Shown here: one piece after another, positions 1 through 7,675 of the stretch | Layout of the letters: each line of letters opens with the position of its first letter | Numbering within the stretch: position 1 is the first letter of the stretch | Assembly: GCA_002714015.1 (NCBI GenBank) | Contig: PAWF01000005.1 | Location: 23,682-33,062 of the forward strand | Source: Gammaproteobacteria bacterium | Lineage (GTDB): Bacteria > Pseudomonadota > Alphaproteobacteria > UBA828 | Direction of reading: 5' to 3' | DNA length: 9,381 nt | Notes under the pieces: model-generated | Database searches by the model: none | The model's input: the letters and a program-made list of their open reading frames with translations, nothing else | What the model was told of the DNA's origin: nothing | Program-made: the position numbers and the translations under genes

Positions 1-2
1 GA

Positions 3-1895
3 CTTACTTCACCCCTACAGCGGGTCGGGGAAAAAGGTGGGGGTCAATTTAGAGCTATATCTTGGGATGCAGCATTAGATGAAGTTGCAAACGCTTTTGA
101 AAGAGCGGCGCAACTTTATGGCTCAGAAGCAGTCTGGCCATACTATTATGCTGGAACTATGGGGCTTGTACAAAGAGATGGCATAAATCGTTTACGACAT
201 GTAATGCGATACTCAGGTCAAGATACAACCATATGCACAACTTTAGCAGACGCTGGCTGGGCTGCTGGAGCAGGTGCATTTCTAGGTACTGACCCTCGCG
301 AAATGAGTTAATCTGATCTGATCGTTATGTGGGGAGGTAACCCTGCATCAACTCAGGTAAACGTAATGAACCATATTTCAAAGGCTCGTAAAGATCATGG
401 TGCAAAATTTATTGTCATAGACCCTTACAAAACACGAACCGCACAAGTTGCAGATACACACCTAGCCTTAAAGCCCGGAACAGACGGAGCTTTAGCTTGC
501 TCTATTATGCATATTTTATTCAGAGACGGGTATGCAGATGAATCTTACTTGAAAAAATATACAGACTACCCAAAAGAACTCGAAGACCACCTTAGAGCAA
601 GAGACCCAGAATGGGGGGCACAAATTACTGGTCTAAACGTTGAAGAAATTGAATCTATTGGAAAGCTTTATGGCAAGACTAAAAGAAGTTTTCTTCGTCT
701 TGGATATGGGTTTACCCGCTCCCGTAATGGGGCATCAAATATGCACGCCGTTTCATGTTTACCAGCAGTTACTGGCGCCTGGAAATATAGAGGCGGAGGC
801 GCACTATACTCAAATAAATCTATTTATGGTTGGGATAAAACAATAATAGAAGGACTTGATTGTTGCGATCCGAATATACGAAAATTAGATATGTCGAGGA
901 TTGGAGAAGTTCTTACTGGGAATGCAGCAGACCTTGAAGGCGGGCCACCCGTTCAAGCAATGATAATACAAAGCACTAACCCCGCAGTTGTAGCTCCAGA
1001 CTCTACAAAAGTTAACAGCGGTCTTCAGAGAGACGATCTTTTTTTATGTGTACACGAACAATTTCTTACTGATACAGCAAAGCTCGCGGATATTGTTCTG
1101 CCTGCTACTACATTCCTTGAACACTACGACCTTTATCAAGGCGGGGGTCACTCCCATGCAATGATTGGTCCTAAAATTATTGAACCTTATGAAGATAGCC
1201 GCGAGAACCACGAGGTAATATGTGGTCTTGCAAAAAGATTAGGTGCTCAACACACTGGCTTTGATATGAGTGCAATGGAAATTGTCGATCATGTTTTATC
1301 TGAAGCAAAGTATCCAAGTGCTGATAAGATTATTAAAGAGGGATGGCATGACTGCATGCCGGACTTTGAAACGGCTCACCATTTAAATGGTTGGCCTACA
1401 CCAAGTAAGAGATTCAGGTTTCGTGGTGAATGGAAAAATAAAACAAAAAACAAATACCAAGAAAAACTTAAACCAATCCCCGAGTTACCCGATCATTTTG
1501 AATCTATTGATTCTACAGATAGCATTCATCCATTTCGTTTAATTACATCACCAGCTCATAATTTCTTAAACACAAGTTTTACTGAGACAACCACCTCTAA
1601 AATTAAAGAAGGTCGACCTGAGATATTACTAACTTCGATGGATGCTGCGGCACTCAAACTTAGGGAAGGCGAAATTGTAAAGGTTGGCAACCAACAAGGG
1701 CATATCGTAATTCATGTTGCTATAACAAAGTCAAATCAACAATGTGGTGTTGTCGTAATAGAGAGTATATGGCCAAACAATGCTTTCAAAACTGGTCTAG
1801 GTGTAAATGTCCTCACATCTGCAGAAAGAGGCATGCCAGAAGGTGGAGCTGTCTTCCACGATACTAAGGTGTGGATTGAAAAATACCCATCATAA
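3..1895 (+). pseudogene. Molybdopterin-dependent oxidoreductase (DMSO reductase superfamily), 5'-truncated by the window and interrupted by an in-frame stop
   Basis: The frame from base 3 to the TAA at 1893-1895 encodes about 630 codons of a bis-MGD molybdoenzyme catalytic subunit. The N-terminal part, upstream of any intact ATG-started ORF, has family landmarks: a QFRAISWDAALDEVA-like stretch, AGTMGLVQRDG and TTICTTLADAGW. After the stop come SDLIVMWGGNP, FIVIDPYKTRTA, LALKPGTDGALA and the ADIVLPATTFLEH motif. The C-terminal MGD-binding domain has ITSPAHNFLNTSF and VVIESIWPNNAF. Family members are about 700 residues, so roughly 60-80 N-terminal residues lie outside the window; whether an Fe-S motif was there cannot be seen. 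The frame is continuous except for TAA at 309-311 (EMS-stop-SDLIV). The ATG at 327 opens a 522-residue remnant that lacks the N-terminal cofactor-binding region and would probably not fold into an active enzyme. The physiological substrate is unknown. The gene is convergent with the PLP enzyme on its right. Family call is firm; pseudogene versus sequencing error is open. Confidence 0.85.
309..311 (+). other. In-frame TAA stop inside the molybdoenzyme reading frame
   Basis: Codons read GAA ATG AGT TAA TCT GAT CTG ATC GTT ATG TGG GGA. Recognisable family sequence continues in the same frame on both sides, so this is one substitution-type lesion and not a frameshift. TAA is one base from GAA, CAA, AAA, TCA or TTA. 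TAA also ends the amidohydrolase and umuC genes here, so reassignment of TAA is unlikely. Confidence 0.9.
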
Positions 1896-1909
1896 GTATT
1901 TCGAATACT
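1895..1909. other. Short inverted repeat between convergent genes
   Basis: AGTATT-TCG-AATACT forms a 6-bp, AT-rich hairpin. It begins on the last base of the molybdoenzyme stop codon and sits in the 35-base gap before the stop of the opposing PLP enzyme. It could be a weak bidirectional terminator, but it has no GC-rich stem and no clean T tract on either side. Confidence 0.25.
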
Positions 1910-1930
1910 AAGAGGTAACGGCAAAAGTAT

Positions 1931-3169
1931 TTAAATTATTTTCTCTAACGCCGCTATCAAGCGCATGATATCACTTTTACTATTATAGTGAACTAGGCTT
2001 ACTCTAATAAAACCGCCTTCACTTGAATCATGACCTAAAGCCTCTAGACAACGAGGAGCATAGAAGTGACCTGACCCAATACCTATCCCTTCTTGATCAA
2101 GGGTCTTTACAATTTCAGCTGAATTACGACCCTCAACAACAAAAGAAAATATAGGGGTCCTTACCTTACTATCTACACTAGAAGGACCAAATAAAGTTAC
2201 ATTGCGTTTTATACTCAAGAAGTCTACTAATGGTTTTGAAATAACTTCTTCATGTTTAGAAATTAAACCTCCTAAATCAATTATTTTCTCAAGTATCGTA
2301 TTTTCCGATGAAGTAAAATGATGCTTGTACAAATCAAGAAAATAATCTTCTACACCTGCAATTCCACAAGTGAGCTCATGGTTTGGTCCACCAGGATTGA
2401 GTTTTAATGATAATTTATTTTCTAAAAAGCTATGGTTATTGTTAGCTGCACGCTCAAGATGTTCTCTCTTCGCATAGAGTACACCAAGGTGTGGACCATA
2501 AATTTTGTATAAGGAGCATAAATAAAAGTCGACATCCCATGACTTAACATCGACTCCTCGATGTGGCGCATAAGCAACACCATCAACACACGCAAGCGCA
2601 CCCGCATGATGTATTAGACTTACTAAAGCTGGTATATCATTTATAGCACCAGTAATGTTTGAACAATGAGTGAAACAAACCATGCGGGTCTTGGAAGTAA
2701 GCAATGACTCTAGAGAATCTATTTCAAGAGCTCCACTATCTTTAGAAAAATGCCATTCTTTTATGATCAACCCAAACTCATTAAGCTTCCGCCAAACACC
2801 GTTATTAGCTTCGTGATCAAGGTTAGTAACAATTATCTCATCGCCTGCAGAAAACCATCGACGAAGAGAATTTGCCAAAAATAAAACGCTTGCAGTTGTA
2901 TTGGGGCTAATTATTACCTCATCTTGATCCGCCCCAATCATCTGAGATATTGCATTATGACCCTTTTCAATTAGCTGTCCTGCTTCTTGGGAGGGTCTAT
3001 ACAGGTGATTGGGCTGGACATGTATACGTGACATATAGTCCTGCACTCTGTGAACAACCTGCCTAGCAGTTAATGTTCCACCTGCATTCTCCATGAAAGC
3101 CCACTCTCCATTTAATGCAGAAAATTGGTTTCGAACAAAATCGACGTCTAAATCTGGATAATTTTGCAT
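1931..3169 (-). CDS. PLP-dependent class V aminotransferase-fold enzyme ('cysteine desulfurase family', VC1184-like)
   Basis: This 412-residue fold-type I PLP enzyme is of the SufS/NifS-like class V group and most resembles the VC1184-type subfamily. Visible landmarks are ENAGG (residues 27-31), the LDHEANNGVW segment with His119 expected to stack on the cofactor, VDGVAYAPHR with Asp196 expected to contact the pyridine nitrogen, and SLYKIYGPH with Lys222 as the Schiff-base lysine. NPGGPNHELT (258-267) is also typical of the subfamily. Where SufS-type desulfurases have the catalytic Cys (GHHCA), this protein reads GHFYA (367-371), so the persulfide-forming Cys is a Tyr. True desulfurase activity is therefore doubtful; another C-S, C-N or side-chain lyase or transferase reaction is more likely, substrate unknown. 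No signal peptide is seen, so it is probably cytosolic. The start is supported by AGGGG six bases before ATG. It diverges from the amidohydrolase gene, with which it may share control. Confidence 0.88.
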   Translation of the reverse strand: MQNYPDLDVDFVRNQFSALNGEWAFMENAGGTLTARQVVHRVQDYMSRIHVQPNHLYRPSQEAGQLIEKGHNAISQMIGADQDEVIISPNTTASVLFLANSLRRWFSAGDEIIVTNLDHEANNGVWRKLNEFGLIIKEWHFSKDSGALEIDSLESLLTSKTRMVCFTHCSNITGAINDIPALVSLIHHAGALACVDGVAYAPHRGVDVKSWDVDFYLCSLYKIYGPHLGVLYAKREHLERAANNNHSFLENKLSLKLNPGGPNHELTCGIAGVEDYFLDLYKHHFTSSENTILEKIIDLGGLISKHEEVISKPLVDFLSIKRNVTLFGPSSVDSKVRTPIFSFVVEGRNSAEIVKTLDQEGIGIGSGHFYAPRCLEALGHDSSEGGFIRVSLVHYNSKSDIMRLIAALEKII

Positions 3170-3332
3170 TATACGCCCCTATTACCTTAGTATTTAATAA
3201 ATATCGTGGCCTCAAGCGAAACATTATAGACATAAGATTAATATAAAGAATGTTGTCTAACACCCACGATATGCGCCATACTAAAATACTAGCAAGGGTT
3301 ATGCTCAAATGTCTCTTAGGGGAGTCTGAAAA
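3170..3332. promoter_or_regulatory. Divergent promoter region between the PLP enzyme and the amidohydrolase
   Basis: This 163-base gap must hold both promoters. For the + strand amidohydrolase a plausible sigma70-type pair is TTGTCT (3253-3258) and CATACT (3277-3282) with 18 bases between. For the - strand gene a perfect TATAAT lies at 3228-3223 (reading leftward), without a convincing -35 at normal spacing. Two inverted 9-mers, ATATCGTGG (3201-3209) and CCACGATAT (3264-3272), flank these elements. The right copy falls inside the spacer of the + promoter. The promoters are assigned by eye. Confidence 0.4.
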
Positions 3333-4616
3333 ATGTCACAAATATTATTTAAAAATATAAAGATTTTTGATGGAACCGGCAAAAAATTGTGTGCTGGTGA
3401 AGTTCTTGTTCAAGGAAATATGATTCAAAAAGTAGCTACCGGAACAAAAAAAATTCGCGCAAGTAATGTAAAAGTTGTTGATGGCGGTGGAGCAACTTTA
3501 ATGCCAGGGCTCATAGAACCCCATGCTCACGTATGCTATACTGATTGCACACAATTACCTCAGGTAGGGCAGGTACCACCAGAAGACCATATGTTGATTG
3601 CTGTTCGCAATGCAAAAACAATGCTTGACCAAGGTTTCACTGCTCTTTTTTCAGCAGCTGGGGTTGCAAAAATTCGTCTAGAGGTAGCACTAAAAGAAGC
3701 CATTAATGCGGGACACTTTCCTGGGCCTAGGCTTTTAGCAGCTTCTCCAGAGATAACCTCAACTGGGGGGCTGGGTGATGAAAGATTATTACACCTGCAC
3801 CAAGAGTCTATAGGTCTAATTGCTGATGGCCGAGATGAAATGATCAGAGCTGTCAGACTCTGTGCTCGTGAAGGCGTTGATAATATAAAAATTAATATTT
3901 CTGGAGATCAATTTGCTCGCGGTGCAGGGATGGAAACTCTTTCCTACACCGATGAAGAAGTAGCTGCATGTGTAGAAGCTGCAAATGAACGCAAACTTAA
4001 TATATTAACGCACGCACGTTCAGACGGTTCTATAAGAATGGCTTTAAAACATAATATTAATATTCTTTACCATGCTGACTTTATAACACCCAAGACTATG
4101 GACCTTATAGAAGCCCGGAAAAAGAAAATTTTCATGGCACCAGCAGCAGGTCTAATCTACTCAACAATTTATGAGGCCAGCGATTGGGGAATAACAGAAG
4201 AGTTTGCAGAAGGACTTGAGTTAAAGCGCAAGTTAGAAAGCTGCATGCGCGTTTATAATGAACTTCGTAAAAGAGGCATAAAAGTACTGCCTGGTGGTGA
4301 TTATGGGTTTGCATGGAATCCTATTGGCACTAATGCTCGAGACCTCGAACACTTTGTAAATTTGTTTGGATATTCACACTCAGAAGCCTTAAGGGCAGCA
4401 ACTCAGTTAGGTGGTGAATTAATGGGCATAAACATTGGGCTTGTAAAAGAGGGATATCTTGCAGACCTGCTGTTAGTCAACGGTGACCCAACCCAAGATG
4501 TATCCATTCTTCAAGATTCAGATAATTTGTTAATGGTTATGAAGGATGGTGAGTACCACAAAGAACCTCAGTTAGAACAAATGGCTAAATTAAGATTAGC
4601 ACCAGCTGCTGAGTAA
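3333..4616 (+). CDS. Metal-dependent amidohydrolase family protein
   Basis: This 427-residue amidohydrolase-superfamily enzyme has a TIM-barrel hydrolase core between two halves of a small beta-sandwich domain. It resembles the imidazolonepropionase/Xaa-Pro dipeptidase-like group (COG1228 type). The expected metal ligands are all visible: HxH in EPHAHV (His64, His66), a candidate carboxylated lysine in NIKINISGD (Lys187), His227 in LTHARSDG, His247 in YHADF and the catalytic Asp323 in PGGDYGF. The N-terminal FKNIKIFDGTGK and C-terminal KEGYLADLLLVNGDP stretches are typical superfamily ends. It should hydrolyse a C-N or related bond, in a cyclic amide, dipeptide or similar compound; the substrate cannot be read from sequence. 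No signal peptide is evident, so it is probably cytosolic. AGGGGAG at 3318-3324, eight bases before ATG, supports the start. It is monocistronic, with a strong terminator 34 bases after the stop. Confidence 0.92.
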   Translation: MSQILFKNIKIFDGTGKKLCAGEVLVQGNMIQKVATGTKKIRASNVKVVDGGGATLMPGLIEPHAHVCYTDCTQLPQVGQVPPEDHMLIAVRNAKTMLDQGFTALFSAAGVAKIRLEVALKEAINAGHFPGPRLLAASPEITSTGGLGDERLLHLHQESIGLIADGRDEMIRAVRLCAREGVDNIKINISGDQFARGAGMETLSYTDEEVAACVEAANERKLNILTHARSDGSIRMALKHNINILYHADFITPKTMDLIEARKKKIFMAPAAGLIYSTIYEASDWGITEEFAEGLELKRKLESCMRVYNELRKRGIKVLPGGDYGFAWNPIGTNARDLEHFVNLFGYSHSEALRAATQLGGELMGINIGLVKEGYLADLLLVNGDPTQDVSILQDSDNLLMVMKDGEYHKEPQLEQMAKLRLAPAAE

Positions 4617-4618
4617 TA

Positions 4619-4644
4619 TAAAATTAATGGAGCACTTAATTTTA
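4619..4644 (+). other. AT-only inverted repeat just after the amidohydrolase stop
   Basis: TAAAATTAA (4619-4627) and TTAATTTTA (4636-4644) are perfect 9-bp inverted copies around an 8-base loop. The stem contains only A-T pairs and is weak. It lies immediately upstream of the real terminator and may add stability to the 3' end of the transcript. Confidence 0.35.
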
Positions 4645-4649
4645 GAACT

Positions 4650-4683
4650 ATGGGCCAAGGATAACTTCCTTGGCTCATTTTTT
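4650..4683 (+). terminator. Rho-independent terminator of the amidohydrolase gene
   Basis: The stem 4650-4661 (ATGGGCCAAGGA) pairs with 4667-4678 (TCCTTGGCTCAT), giving 12 pairs with one G-T wobble and a 5-base loop, TAACT. A six-T tract (4678-4683) follows directly. This is a canonical intrinsic terminator. It insulates the downstream umuDC operon from the amidohydrolase transcript. Confidence 0.92.
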
Positions 4684-4903
4684 GTACAAAGTGGAACTAA
4701 TATATTTTAATCAATGCTAACCTATTTATTTTTTTAGGCTTAAACCTGAATACTACAGAAAAAAACTTTAACTGCTATAAAAGTGTAATAAATTCTAAGA
4801 ATTTTATATAACTTTTAGAGAAACTAGCAACCCAAATCGCCTATACAATTTTATCTATTTCTAGATATCGATACTATAATAATATGCGAAAAAGTTATAA
4901 GCC
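4684..4903. other. AT-rich intergenic stretch without a recognisable gene
   Basis: No ORF with a plausible start and ribosome binding site is seen here on either strand. The only structure noted is a small near-palindrome, AAATTCT-A-AGAATTT (4790-4804), made almost wholly of A and T and probably without function. The stretch leads into the umuD promoter. Confidence 0.5.
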
Positions 4904-4934
4904 TTGAAAAGTAGGTGAAATAGTGTCATACAAT
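4904..4934 (+). promoter_or_regulatory. Candidate sigma70-type promoter of umuDC
   Basis: TTGAAA (4904-4909) and TACAAT (4929-4934) each match five of six consensus bases, with a 19-base spacer that is slightly long. Transcription would begin near 4941, placing the LexA operator across the start point, a good position for repression. The assignment is by eye; its fit with the operator raises confidence. Confidence 0.5.
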
Positions 4935-4941
4935 AAAATAT

Positions 4942-4956
4942 GTTCTACTTTTGTTC
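4942..4956 (+). promoter_or_regulatory. LexA operator (SOS box), alphaproteobacterial type
   Basis: GTTC (4942-4945), seven bases (TACTTTT) and GTTC (4953-4956) match exactly the GTTC-N7-GTTC direct repeat described as the LexA box of Alphaproteobacteria. It lies 12 bases before the umuD ATG, directly downstream of the candidate -10. An SOS box is what one expects before a UmuD/UmuC operon, so motif and gene identity support each other. Confidence 0.88.
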
Positions 4957-4968
4957 TTGGTTGTAGTT

Positions 4969-5379
4969 ATGCAATTCTTGTCTGTCCTCATTTCAAACCT
5001 ACGCCTCCCTTTGATACTTAATCGGGTTCCTGCTGGTTTCCCTTCTCCAGCTGAAGACTTTGTTGAGGGAAGCCTTGATCTAAATGACTACATTGAGCAC
5101 CCAGCTGCTACATATTTTGTGAAGGCTGAGGGTGACTCTATGATTGGAGCGGGAATTTATGATGGCGACCTATTGATTGTAGATCGCAGCATTGAGCCAA
5201 AAAACGGTAGTATTGTTATTGCTTCAGTAATGGGCGACCTAACTATCAAACGTCTTAAACGTAATCTTCAGGGTAAATGGTTACTTGCACCAGAGAATCC
5301 TGACTATCCCATAATTCCTTTAGTTGAAGAATCTCAAATCTGGGGGGTAGTGAAAAACTCAGTACGAAACTTAGAATGA
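4969..5379 (+). CDS. umuD: UmuD, self-cleaving DNA polymerase V accessory subunit (S24 peptidase family)
   Basis: Read from ATG 4969 this is a 136-residue UmuD; the E. coli protein has 139. UmuD is a LexA-like serine protease that, with RecA filaments, cuts off its own N-terminal tail; UmuD'2 then joins UmuC. The cleavage site is Ala22-Gly23 in [11 protein letters not shown]. The catalytic Ser57 lies in AEGDSMI and the general-base Lys94 in [17 protein letters not shown] and [11 protein letters not shown] align closely with E. coli UmuD. A same-frame TTG at 4951 would add six residues but lies inside the LexA operator. ATG 4969 leaves 22 residues before the cleavage point, close to the 24 in E. 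coli, and is preferred. No good Shine-Dalgarno sequence precedes it. The TGA overlaps the umuC start (ATGA), implying translational coupling. Cleavage after Ala, as in LexA, rather than after Cys as in E. coli UmuD, is a normal family variant. Confidence 0.95.
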   Translation: MQFLSVLISNLRLPLILNRVPAGFPSPAEDFVEGSLDLNDYIEHPAATYFVKAEGDSMIGAGIYDGDLLIVDRSIEPKNGSIVIASVMGDLTIKRLKRNLQGKWLLAPENPDYPIIPLVEESQIWGVVKNSVRNLE

Positions 5380-6638
5380 CCATCTTTGCTCTTATTGACT
5401 GCAATAATTTCTATGCTAGCTGTGAACGGATATTTCAGCCGAAGTTGGCTAACAAACCTTTAGTGGTTCTATCTAATAACGATGGATGCGTTATTGCACG
5501 CAGCAATGAGGCAAAGACTTTAGGTATTCCTATGGGGGCACCTTACTTTAAATATAAAAATGACTTAAAACGACAAGGTGTTACAGTTTTATCAAGTAAC
5601 TATGCCCTTTACGGGGACCTTAGCAATAGGGTGATGACAGTTTTATCCTCCTTCACCCCCAAGTCTGAAATCTACAGTATTGATGAGTGCTTTCTAGATT
5701 TATCAGGTTTCGATCACCTGAACTTAACAGAATATTGCCAGTATATTCGCCAATGTGTCTTTCAGTGGACAGGAATCCCAGTATCTATAGGTATTGGGCA
5801 AACCAAAACTCTATCCAAAATTGCTAATAAGTTGGCAAAAAAATCTCAGAAAGCAAATGGTATACTTGATCTAAATAACTCCCCTTGGTTAGACACTGCC
5901 CTTCAAAGAACAAAGGTTAATGATGTATGGGGAATTGGTCGACGTTGGTCAAAAATGCTAAAGAGCCAAGGTATTACCACGGCTTACGATCTAAGAGAAA
6001 CTACCGATGGGTGGGTCAGGCAAAAGCTTGGGGTTACAGGTCTAAGAACTGTGAAAGAACTACAAGGTTTGTCATGCATTAAGCTTGAAGATGACCCCGC
6101 GGACAAACAGACAGTTTGTATATCCAGAAGCTTCGGTAACCCTTTGACTGATTACAACTCATTAAAGTCAGCTATAACTATCTTTGCAGATATGGCTTCA
6201 TCTAAAATCAGGAAATACGGTCTTGTAGCTGGAGGTATCAACGTCTTTATTCAAACAAGCCCTTTTAACACCGAAATAGAGCAGTACAGTAAATCAATAA
6301 CTGTGGGCTTATACCCTCAAACTAATAACTTTCAAAGTATACATAGAGCAGCACTGAAAGGTCTGGATAAAACCTTTAGACCAAACATATGTTATAAAAA
6401 GGCCGGTATTCTCCTGACTGACCTCATTAGACCTAAAGATGCCATAAAAGATTTTTTTCATCCTTACCCACAAAATAATGACCAATTATCCAAAGCATAT
6501 GATGATATCAACCAACGTTTTGGTCCTGGGCTGATTCAATTGGGGCAGGTTAGAAAACCTAAAACCTGGTATGCAACTCAAAACTATAAGACACCTTCCT
6601 TTACGACTCGTTGGGATGAGTTACCTTGCGCAAAGTAA
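5376..6638 (+). CDS. umuC: UmuC, catalytic subunit of error-prone DNA polymerase V (Y-family)
   Basis: This 420-residue Y-family polymerase is almost the length of E. coli UmuC (422). With UmuD'2 it copies past lesions during the SOS response. The palm/finger core starts with [16 protein letters not shown], which has the metal ligand Asp8 and the likely steric-gate Tyr13. [15 protein letters not shown] (33-47) and [12 protein letters not shown], with Asp103 and Glu104, follow. A helix-hairpin-helix thumb reads [17 protein letters not shown] (184-200). The little-finger domain starts near residue 245, and the C-terminus has the family's FTTRWDELP. Where E. coli carries the beta-clamp motif QLNLF (357-361), this protein reads IKDFF at the equivalent place, so clamp contact may be weaker or different. 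The ATG overlaps the umuD stop by four bases. The gene has no strong hairpin terminator and is convergent with the PanB-like gene 76 bases away. Confidence 0.96.
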   Translation: MTIFALIDCNNFYASCERIFQPKLANKPLVVLSNNDGCVIARSNEAKTLGIPMGAPYFKYKNDLKRQGVTVLSSNYALYGDLSNRVMTVLSSFTPKSEIYSIDECFLDLSGFDHLNLTEYCQYIRQCVFQWTGIPVSIGIGQTKTLSKIANKLAKKSQKANGILDLNNSPWLDTALQRTKVNDVWGIGRRWSKMLKSQGITTAYDLRETTDGWVRQKLGVTGLRTVKELQGLSCIKLEDDPADKQTVCISRSFGNPLTDYNSLKSAITIFADMASSKIRKYGLVAGGINVFIQTSPFNTEIEQYSKSITVGLYPQTNNFQSIHRAALKGLDKTFRPNICYKKAGILLTDLIRPKDAIKDFFHPYPQNNDQLSKAYDDINQRFGPGLIQLGQVRKPKTWYATQNYKTPSFTTRWDELPCAK

Positions 6639-6714
6639 GAAAGGACCAGCTGCTAAAAGTTTGGAGCGACTTAACTAATTCTAACAATCAAAAACTCTCA
6701 CCAACTTAACCGCC

Positions 6715-7617
6715 TCACCCTCCAGAGTCGACTTTTTTAACAAACCCCTCAATTAGTCCATCTGGCGCAGCTATGACGTGCTCGGATCCAGGAAATACAC
6801 CTTCTTTGATATCCTGTATAAATTCCTTGAACCCGCTCACACGTTGCTCCTGCATCTGCTGCTTAAGTTTATACAGCTCACGATATTGTTTAGAATGCCT
6901 CGGATAGGGCGGAGGGTTATTGCCAAGAATATCTTCTGCAAATAAAAATTGCATATCACCGCCACTACCTGCGCCAATTGAAGAAGTCAGCAAGGTCGTT
7001 CGCTTGCTAATCTCCTTTAGGAGATCCTCTGGGATGACCTCTACCTCAACCGCATAAGCTCCAGCATCTTCAAACTTCTTAATTTCACGGTAAATCCACA
7101 TCGCCTCATCAAGATTTTTGCCAACGGCTTTTAACCCTCCTGTCCATGTACTTTTTCTTGGGACCAAGCCCGCGTGTCCCTGGACGGGGATGCCCGCTTC
7201 AGCAGCTGCGGAAATAAATTTTGGACTCCACTGACACATAATTGCGTCCGCCCCAACAGACATAGCCTTATATCCTAGGCGAATCGCTTCTTCTTCACTA
7301 GCTGCGGCAATAAGAGGCACAGAAAATGCCATAAAAGTATGGGGGGCTGCCTCCCGTATTGCAATAGCCGGCGCTGGGTTATTAGGATCAAACCGAACCT
7401 TCATGGTGTCGACCCCCGCTTCTTCTGCAGCAGCAGCCTCTTCCGGGCTGAACGGTACTGTTTCAACAAGCACGCGAACGCCTTTTTGGTCTCTCAAATC
7501 TTTGACCGTATAGTTTCTGGTCCCGTAAGCACCACCCAATGTCATGATTCTTTTAAGACCACGCTTAGCAGCGTCTCTGGGTGGAATTGATCCATCCCCT
7601 GTTGCATGACTCGCCAT
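6715..7617 (-). CDS. PanB-fold (ketopantoate hydroxymethyltransferase-like) protein, probably with a different function
   Basis: This 300-residue TIM-barrel protein resembles the PanB/PEP-mutase group. The C-terminal half is most PanB-like: AGIPVQGHAGLVPR (141-154) parallels GIPVxGHIGLTPQ, EVEVIP (191-196) parallels the catalytic-Glu segment, and SIGAGSGGDMQFLFAEDILG (213-232) parallels the IGAG...DGQ...D.LG motif. PanB needs Asp, Asp and Glu to bind magnesium. By eye the D-S-L-G segment, the DMPF Asp and the KLEGG Glu are absent; the last reads MCQWS, with Gln129 in place of Glu. Ketopantoate synthesis is therefore unlikely, and it is not named panB. It may act on an oxo-acid-like or phosphonate-like substrate. 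It follows the PhyH gene on the same strand after 58 bases and is probably in the same operon. AAGGGGAG seven bases before ATG supports the start. No signal peptide is seen. Confidence 0.82.
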   Translation of the reverse strand: MASHATGDGSIPPRDAAKRGLKRIMTLGGAYGTRNYTVKDLRDQKGVRVLVETVPFSPEEAAAAEEAGVDTMKVRFDPNNPAPAIAIREAAPHTFMAFSVPLIAAASEEEAIRLGYKAMSVGADAIMCQWSPKFISAAAEAGIPVQGHAGLVPRKSTWTGGLKAVGKNLDEAMWIYREIKKFEDAGAYAVEVEVIPEDLLKEISKRTTLLTSSIGAGSGGDMQFLFAEDILGNNPPPYPRHSKQYRELYKLKQQMQEQRVSGFKEFIQDIKEGVFPGSEHVIAAPDGLIEGFVKKVDSGG

Positions 7618-7675
7618 AAATTATCTCCCCTTAATTCACATTTACTAAAGTGTACCCGAGCTGTGACCATAAGCT

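Noticed and set aside
309..311. The in-frame stop as a recoded selenocysteine or pyrrolysine codon
   Set aside because: The codon is TAA, whereas Sec uses TGA and Pyl uses TAG. It also follows the GTDPRE segment, not the active-site position where formate dehydrogenases carry Sec.
4940..4966. A tiny ORF (MFYFCSWL) ending two bases before the umuD ATG, as a leader peptide
   Set aside because: It has no ribosome binding site at a usable distance and lies on the LexA operator. With the predicted start near 4941 its ATG would not be fully transcribed.
4951..4968. TTG at 4951 as the umuD start
   Set aside because: It lies within the LexA box, has no Shine-Dalgarno sequence, and the ATG at 4969 gives an N-terminal tail of the expected length.
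6639..6714. Bidirectional terminator between umuC and the PanB-like gene
   Set aside because: No stable stem followed by a T tract could be drawn on either strand in this 76-base gap.
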